From Monomorium pharaonis (taxonomy: Eukaryota > Arthropoda > Insecta > Hymenoptera > Formicidae), in assembly GCF_013373865.1 (NCBI RefSeq), contig NC_050470.1:16805244-16869243 (forward strand): a stretch of DNA of 64,000 nt. The letters are read 5' to 3'. Each line of letters begins with the position of its first letter. Position 1 is the stretch's first letter. Positions 56,936 through 64,000 of this stretch are shown here, in pieces. Both the position numbers and the translations under genes were made by a program. The notes below the pieces were generated by a model. It did not search any database, was not told the origin of the DNA, and saw only the letters and a list, made by a program, of their open reading frames with translations.

Positions 56936-58640
56936 TTACGATAAGTTTTCACGAAGTTACGATTATTTGAAGTTGAGTGAAATTTTGTTAAAAATTTTTG
57001 TTGCGTTAATTTTGTTGTTCAGTGTATAAAGATAAAGATAATATCACATATATCTACAACAAATTTTGGTGCCAAATAATTTTTGTGTAAATTTTATTCT
57101 GCTCATACGAACTGCACGTTGCATTTTTTGTTATTTTTGAAACACAGTCACTACATAAAGTCAAAATACATAATTTCACAAATTAAATTGAAAAGCAATT
57201 TAACACCTTTGATTATACAAACGATAATGAAGTTGATATGTAAGACTCGATTTTTTGCAAAGTAATAAATTATGTCAAAACAGGTAATAAACGAACCATA
57301 TAGTTATATCATTAAAATGTGTAAATTTATTACATGACAAGAATTAAACAATGATCTCAAGAAGATTAAATGACTGTGATAATAAGTTAAAATTAAACCC
57401 ACTGCATATTATAATATTTCGAAACGTTTCGAAAGTCTTTATTAGTCGTGATAACATGCTAGACGTAAGGGCAATAAATTAGCAACAAGTTACCAACAAA
57501 TTATGCGATATATTTGAATTTGATTTGTAGTTGTAGGGGTGCCAGGTTAACGTGCGTCAAAGATGAAATGATTTCACGGTCGTTGCAAGCATTAAGTAGA
57601 ACGCATCCAGTAAATAAAAATGTTATGTTATATGGACATTCTAAACTTACTTTAGAAGTAAAATTTATACATAAAATATTTATATAAAATATTTACAATA
57701 ATACAATTATTATATCCTGATAAGATTCCAGGACATATTCAGGATGATTCTAAGGACGTCCTGTGCTATCTGGGCTGTTAAGAATCAAGTTACCCTAATT
57801 AGCAAGTTAAGGTGGTTCAATATCGACTCTCTTAATCAATAGCACAGCCAACACGAAACATTCTCAAATTCATACAAATAATCCCTAAATTAATAATCCT
57901 TTACAAATAATCCCTTATTTAATATTTTAAATTGATAATTTTCCCGATTTTTCAATTAATTTTTATTATTTATTTTGCAATAATCGGAATTTAATTCATC
58001 ACTTGGTTGATGAGCAACGGCATTGGACGCCGAGCATTGCGTACGCGTTAGCGCCGCATCGGCTTTCTCCTAGCAGAAAGATATGCACCTCATAAACTAC
58101 ATTTTTGCTATTCAATATCTTTGATGTTTGGTTGACAACCTCCTATGTAAATTATATCATTGTGAAGCTTGTGATTTCAAGTTTTAGTGGTTAATTTTTG
58201 AATTTGCTGGTCAGTTTTTTTCAGAAGTTATTATATGACTTCTGTAAAGTATTGAGAGACTCCCATAAGAGCAACAAAGACAACGAACTAAAAAGACAAT
58301 TTTCAAACAGCTTGTTTTCCAAAGTTTTATCGGCAACATGAATTGAAATTTCGGCAGAAAATACATACAATGTTTAATATTAAATAACAACATCTCCAAG
58401 TCTCATTTCAATCTCTCGTGTTTGATTTTGGTATCAAACTACTTTAATTCATGCTCCATTACGTTCTTATTTTCCGTATATTACTATATAACATTAAATA
58501 ATATAATGATTTAACGAACTTTTGTCATTTTCCTAATGCTTCTTGTTACGGGAGAACGTTCGGATTGTGAACATATTTCCTATACATTTCCTATGTCTGT
58601 AACAATATATTATGAAGGCGTGGAGGAGGGACAATGTACC
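56936..58640. other. AT-rich, mostly unassigned
   Basis: One CCCAG-type right end, GTGCTATCTGGG at 57763-57774, with an inner AGGACGTCCT. Otherwise no coding pattern. Confidence 0.4.
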
Positions 58641-59110
58641 CATTCTCTTCACTTGATGATTGACATGTAAGCTATCCGGTGTCTCTTGGCACGAGTCACA
58701 TGGGCTCGTGGCCGTCAAGCCACATTGTAATCAACGACCTCGTGGGTTGAAAAACTCGGTTGTGAATGTCGATAGCGTGCACGGGAGCCTCGTAGGGGGA
58801 ACCCGGGGCCGTTCAGGCTACCGAGACGCCGGTGACGCAATATGAAAAGGCAGAAAGGTCGAGAAAATGCGAGAATGTGGAACGAACGTCTTCCTCCACG
58901 CCTACTCGTCGATTGCTTTGTGTGTGTGTGGGCTAAGAGAGGGGAGAAAACGTAGCGAGAATGTTGACCGAGCGTCTTCCTCCACGCTTACTCGTCGATT
59001 GCTTTGTGTGTGTGTGGGCTAAGAGAGGGGAGAAAACGTAGCAAACGAACCTGTCCGTGTGTGAGGCGTTTTTGTTTTTCGGGAGAATCGTTGGGACCGT
59101 CGTACAGAAA
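58641..59110. repeat. GC-rich block with an 86-bp tandem duplication
   Basis: 58869-58954 and 58955-59041 are near-identical units (GCGAGAATGT, CTTCCTCCACGC, ACTCGTCGATTGC, a GT tract, GGGCTAAGAGAGGGGAG). The block as a whole has the composition of an LTR or promoter, but no partner was found. Confidence 0.65.
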
Positions 59111-60254
59111 GGATGCGTATAGTTCCCAAGTACCGGTAGAATAAATTCAGTCTAATCGCATTTACTATTCTAAGATAGTTACATTAAGCAATAAAGTGTT
59201 ATTGGAAATACCACTCATTATTAAAATCATTTCTCCTTGCCCATCACACTTCTGAATATATGATATCTAACTAGTAATAACGTTTCAAGACAAAATTGTC
59301 AACGTGTACCGCTGATATTTAGTTTATATAATTATGTTATATTATATTATTTAGTTTATAGTCTATATGAGCTAAAAATATTAAATTAAAAAAAAATTAT
59401 TTTCTGTACCAAAATCGGTTGTAGAAATTGGCGATCTTAACTTTATCTTATTTTTAATTTGAAAAACTTATTAAACTTATTATTAATAAATTTATCGGAG
59501 TATATAAAGTTCTTTATCCACACTATCTTGGTAAAATGTATTTTATAAGATTAATTGCGAAGCATTATATGCGGGACATACTTGAAGACTAATAAAAAAT
59601 AGAATCGAAAACACGGAAGTCACATAAAAAGATCCATGACTCAGTCTTCAATAATTACGCAACATCGAGTAGAGCTTTCTCTTGAATTTGATTGGAATGG
59701 AATCGAGGTGTGTGTAGATAAGAAAATACATCATAAAAAATAATAATATCCAAAATGACCTACATTAAAAAACAAAGGAAAAGTTTGAATCCTGGATATC
59801 GACTTATTAAATCCAGTATACTTCCACCATTAGCTAAATTCCGAACTTGTAACAATTTTTGTAAATGATGGGAAAAGTCGTAGTGGAATGTATACAATTC
59901 TTTAGGATAATATCACTGTATCATTATAACAACACACATAAGTCCCTTTGACAACAGCTATTGCAATGTTACTTAGATTTTATTATCAGATCGCTTTAAC
60001 ATTTTTGTGATCCTTCTTATTTTAATTTTACTAACATCTGAAGTTTATAATTAATCTTAACATGATAACATTAACAATTGACTTGTAATTTCACTTAGAT
60101 TATAACGTGGATTACTGATTTTATACCAATATAACGTCTTCCCTACAGAAGATAAGAATCCATATTCGTTACTTCATTTAATTTTCGTTAGTGTACTCTG
60201 TTTATACTTTTCTTCCACTAATCCGCATTAGGATCAAAATCTTTGACAATTACA
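59111..60254. other. AT-rich, no recognised feature
   Basis: No coding pattern or repeat partner seen. Confidence 0.4.
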
Positions 60255-61150
60255 CAGGCACACAAAGAAAGTTGTGTGCCCGACGGACTAGACTATGATA
60301 TTCTTATGTTTTTGGGGTCGCCGAATTTGTATCTGAAGCCTTTTGGCCCATCAAATCAAGATTCTTTTCCAATCTCAAAAAATAATCGCTAAAGTGATAC
60401 TAAACTATAATCTTGACGGCTGAAACTATTAAGAAGCAAGAGTATTCTTACATTTTTGGTTTGCTGAATTTGATTCTTACATTAGATTTACCCCATAAGG
60501 TTCGACATTCAACAGAAATCAGCTATTATGTTTACAAAATGTAAACCAAGACATTAGACTCCCAAATCTATACAATCAAGGGAAAAAAGGAAAGGGGGTA
60601 GGAGATCTACTCAAAGCCTAAATCAAGATAGCATAAAAAGATTAGAAAATCAGATTTATTTTTTTATGTGATAATGTACATGTGGGAGTCTTGATTTACA
60701 TTTTGTAAATATGATAGCTGATTTCTGTTTAATGTTGAATCTCATAAGAGTAAATATAATGTAAGAATCAAATTCAACAACCCAAAAATGTAAGAATATT
60801 CTTTTTCCCTATAGTTTCAGTCGTTAAGGTTATGGTTTAGTTCACAAAATGTCATTTTACGATTATTTCTTAATCTTAATATTCACAAATAAAGTAGATA
60901 ATTGAAAAAAAGTTTAAGGTTAAGCAAAAACTCTGACCTAATGGACCAAAACGGGTTTCGGATTCGAATTCAGCGATCCTCAAAACATAACCCAGTGAGA
61001 AATAGTACATCGAATCGGCATCGATTCGACGTCGAAATCATCATTTCGATGTCGATTCGACGTCAAATTAATGTCGAATTCATTATCGTTTCTCACTGGG
61101 AAGGATATTATGATTTAGACCACCGGACATACAACTTTTTTGTGTGCCTG
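60255..61150. mobile_element. Inverted-repeat element, one arm carrying an insertion
   Basis: Ends CAGGCACACAAAGAAAGTTG and (inverted) CAGGCACACAAAAAAGTTG. Arms pair across GATATTCTTATGTTTTTGGG, CATTTTTGGTTTGCTGAATT, GACATTCAACAGAAATCAGC and TTTACAAAATGTAAA. The right arm has an extra 110-bp hairpin at 60991-61100 absent from the left arm. Confidence 0.75.
60991..61100. mobile_element. CCCAGTGAGAAA hairpin (110 bp)
   Basis: CCCAGTGAGAAA to TTTCTCACTGGG, with inner ATCGATTCGACGTCGAAAT dyads. Compared with the uninterrupted opposite arm, AA is duplicated at its borders. Confidence 0.8.
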
Positions 61151-61271
61151 TATTATTATTTAACATTTGTTCTGTCAACATAAAGTGTCACGTATGATTC
61201 CAATTTAAAATTATTAGCATGTTTTTTTTATTCTAGTGTTAAGAGTGTTTTAATTCTAATGCTAAAGCCGT

Positions 61272-61328
61272 CCCAGCGAGAAATGATAATGAATTCGACA
61301 TCGATTCGATGTACCGTTTCTCACTGGG
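61272..61328. mobile_element. CCCAGCGAGAAA hairpin (57 bp)
   Basis: CCCAGCGAGAAA to TTTCTCACTGGG with inner GACATCGATTCGATGT. GT lies directly on both sides (61270-61271 and 61329-61330). Confidence 0.75.
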
Positions 61329-61330
61329 GT

Positions 61331-61720
61331 CTGTTTTATTGACATTCTGTTCAACCATTTAGTTTTGAATTGAATTTACAAAATTTAAAATTCTTTTACA
61401 CATTTAAAGCACATACACAAATAAACCCGGGGATGATTAGATCAAGACCATGAAATGCAAAAAATTTTTGATGTTTATTTATATAAATATTCGCCTCAAA
61501 ATACAAATTCTGTAGGTTATACGTACAAATGAATGGTATCCCGCAGTTCGGAATAAAGTGAGGAATAAAACTATATTCGTCAAATTACAATTAAAAGCCG
61601 TAAAAAAAGTTATTCCAAATCTGTAATGATCAGAAATCTGTAGTAAAAGCGCTTAAATAAATGAAATTTGATCACATAAATAACTTTTATTTACGGCTTG
61701 TAATCATAATTTGAATATAG
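61331..61720. other. AT-rich, no recognised feature
   Basis: No coding pattern seen. Confidence 0.4.
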
Positions 61721-62744
61721 TCTGTAACCGCGCTCACGAGCGACGGACAACCTCGCCTTCGTCCTCGGCCCTCGTCATGGCTCTGTGTCACCCAGGCAAC
61801 TGGGCAACTGTAATCTGACTAGTCTTAAAAAAAGGAAAACGAAAAGTTAGGCGTCAGGTACGAGGGAGCAAACAAAAATTAACGGAAATTACCTCCCAAA
61901 CGATAGCACTAATCAATGGGCGGAGAGGTAAAACTAACGCGGATATCGGCGGCTCCGATAGCCGACTATTCAGCCCTGAATCTCGGTAGAGGGGGAGGTT
62001 CGGTCCGGGCGGATGGAATCAGGAAGGCGAGAGAATTATCAGGAATTACACAAATCTTTAACAAAGATTGAACATTTGTATTCACGAATGGTATCATCTA
62101 CAATGGCATCGTGGTCTCCAACGCACGATTGAGCGGCAATTATTATGTTCCGCGGCAACAATCTCGAGGCGGCACTTGCTCGGGGCGGTGTTGAATCGGG
62201 AAGAGGTAACAATCCTCGACGCAATACAACACGCGAAATTTTCCAACGCGTCGGTATTAGCCTCGCGATGCGGAAGAAACTTACAGACGCATCTTCGGCG
62301 TGGGAACGGGCGCTAAAAGCCGATTGGGACGTGCCGTATACTCTCGTACGCGCAGCACACGGGGAGCTTGTGTTCTTTCATTGCAGTAATTTGTTTCGCG
62401 GGGAAGCGTCGCTTGCCACGACGCAGTAAATGACGAGAAATTCCAAGTTTAATAAGATCGATCGCAAGGCAACCGGACACGCAGCCAAGCGTCTGTATTC
62501 GGGACACAGACAAACGGAAATTGACTCTACTGCGGCTCGGGACGCGCGCGTAACGCAAATACGAAAAGAGGATAAATTGGCTTCGCACAGACAGGCGTGA
62601 TCGGGCGAGAAGACGGGATCCTAGAAAGTTTGCGAGGCTTGTAATTCTGCATTAAGTAACGGAAAACATCAATTTTGCAACCATCTCGCGGCTCGCCCAA
62701 TCGCGAAATCGGCGATTTTACGATACTTGTGACGTTCGTCTCAC
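61721..62744. other. GC-rich block of unknown origin
   Basis: About 1 kb with clearly higher GC than its flanks and overlapping short open frames (for example 62145-62429 plus, 62313-62588 minus), none with a domain I recognise. It could be LTR or leader sequence, or a remnant of a host exon. Confidence 0.35.
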
Positions 62745-63022
62745 CAATGCGGCAATCGGATCCGTGAGCAATCGGGTACGTGTGCAAACGGGTCGGTGCG
62801 CAGTCGGGTCCGTGTGTAATCGGGTCCGTGTGCAAACGGGTCAGTGCGCAATCAGGTCAGTGTGCAATCGGTTCGGTGTGCAATTGATTCGGTGTCCAAT
62901 TCAAACGTTATGTGTTTGATCGCTGTTGTGTCCAATAGGGTCTGTGTCTTATCGGGACGGTGTGCAATTGGGACCGTGTCTAATCGAGCCCGTGTCCAAT
63001 CGGGACTGTGTCCGATCGGGAA
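62745..63022. repeat. 16-bp minisatellite, GTGTGCAATCGGGTCC
   Basis: About 16-17 degenerate units of 15-16 bp (GTCCGTGTGCAATCGG, GGTCCGTGTCCAATCG). Same style as the foldback arrays (GTGCGCATTTGGTCC), but no core or opposite array was found. Confidence 0.75.
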
Positions 63023-63109
63023 ATATTACTGTTTCCTATCTTTTATGTACGCAAATGGACCTTACTCAAAATATTCGTTAATATGAGTTAAAACAACGTG
63101 AATTTCTTT

Positions 63110-63432
63110 AGACTTTTAAACCTGTGAGATTAGTAGGGGTGCTGTCATTTCCTTGACATGTCGCGTTCCAACATCGCTTTGAAGTAAATTTTCACCAATT
63201 TCTTCTTTTCTGTTTTTTTTTTCAAACGTGTACATTTTTATGCCTAAAATTTCCTGCTCTTTCCAATAAAAATATTTCCAATTGCCTCAAAATTAAAAAA
63301 AGCATTAAAAATGATGATTTTTGAGGAAAATCCTGTTTTTTTATATTTTTCCCAAAATTTATTTTAAAATAAATATTTTTATTGGAAAGAGCGGATTTTT
63401 TCACATAATATATGGAGTTTAAAGCTTTTGTT
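63110..63432. repeat. Dispersed repeat shared with 17000-17320 (inverted)
   Basis: Contains CTTGACATGTCGCGTTCCAA, CTGCTCTTTCCAATAAAAAT and, inverted, ATTTTTATTGGAAAGAGCGG, so it also folds on itself. Matches 17.0-17.3 kb in reverse complement. Confidence 0.7.
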
Positions 63433-64000
63433 CTCAATTGTTAGAACCAAAATTAAATAAACAAGCAAATTATATTCACTATTTTTAATTATATTTTCGT
63501 CCTTAACCCTCTGCCTACACACCTTATTTTTCTCCCGATTCTTACACACAGGGGTTACGCTAACCCCAAAATTTCGTTGACTTATATCTCTAAATGTATT
63601 TAATCAATTTTAACTTTTTTTTTTTTTAATCGAAAGGAAAAAATCTCAGAATTATGATGGTCTTGGATGAAAAGTCGAAGATATTAAAAGAAAAAAGATT
63701 TTTTGAAAAGAATGAGAAAGGAACGAAAAATTTTTGTAAAAATTTGCCTTTTTTTTAAACGCCCGTATTTATTAGAAAAAAAAATAGATAAAGTAATTAA
63801 AATGGTAATCAATGGAAAGGGGAAGAGTTGTACTTTAAGAATCTATTGTCAGTTTTTTTATTCTGTTAAAAAAATATATTTATTTTGTAATGTGAATTTA
63901 GTAAAAAATGAATGCAGTTTAAACACAATAGTAAAAGAAAATAGTAATATTTATTTAAAAAACATAATTATTAATACCCAAAAACATAATTATTAATACA
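63433..64000. other. AT-rich, no recognised feature
   Basis: A small dyad GGGGTTACGCTAACCCC at 63552-63568. The open frame 63703-63996 is lysine/asparagine-rich low complexity with no domain. Confidence 0.4.

Noticed and set aside
62068..62588. Overlapping open frames in the GC-rich block
   Set aside because: Several mutually overlapping frames on both strands and no recognisable motif; kept only as an unassigned block.

Overview
The window looks like a gene-poor, AT-rich stretch of an insect nuclear genome. I infer an arthropod, probably an insect and perhaps a hymenopteran such as an ant, from the mix of element families rather than from any marker gene. No host gene is recognisable. Almost everything supportable is a transposable element (TE), intact or decayed, often nested inside another, plus foldback and hairpin repeats and tandem arrays.

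Layout. 1-5 kb: small hairpin repeats, then a decayed Ty3/Gypsy LTR retrotransposon (gag, protease, reverse transcriptase, RNase H, start of integrase) cut off inside integrase by a foldback element. 5-9.5 kb: foldback elements built of minisatellite arrays, one of which truncates a decayed P-element-like transposase. 9.5-20.7 kb: a run of inverted-repeat elements, a 71-bp tandem array, a PIF/Harbinger transposase fragment, TTAA-flanked elements, and a 1.1-kb inverted repeat with pyrimidine-rich arms. 21.5-23.1 kb: a foldback element with two arrays of 39-bp dyad repeats. 24.3-25.5 kb: a Penelope-like (GIY-YIG) retroelement relic. 27.9-31.7 kb (minus strand): a decayed EnSpm/CACTA-like transposase beside an apparently intact six-exon DUF4806-type gene. 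32.4-36.4 kb: what looks like a complete P element, with an 8-bp target duplication, terminal inverted repeats and a four-exon THAP transposase of 916 codons with no stop. 38-43 kb: inverted repeats, one carrying tRNA-Met-derived sequence in both arms, and an insertion whose unoccupied paralogue lies next to it. 43.7-51.2 kb: a PIF/Harbinger-like locus (MADF/BESS gene on plus, transposase on minus) split by a candidate solo LTR, a mariner-like miniature element and a TTAA element carrying a Kolobok-like transposase fragment. 52.7-63.5 kb: CCCAG-ended hairpin elements, a SINE-like copy, further inverted repeats and minisatellites.

The strongest results are the intact P element, the contrast between an intact DUF4806 gene and its broken transposase neighbour, a foldback family with a conserved microsatellite-plus-hairpin core but interchangeable minisatellite arms, and a family of CCCAG-ended hairpins whose 2-bp target duplication can be read from an empty site in the opposite arm of an inverted repeat. 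Family names rest on motif recognition by eye; no database search was possible.
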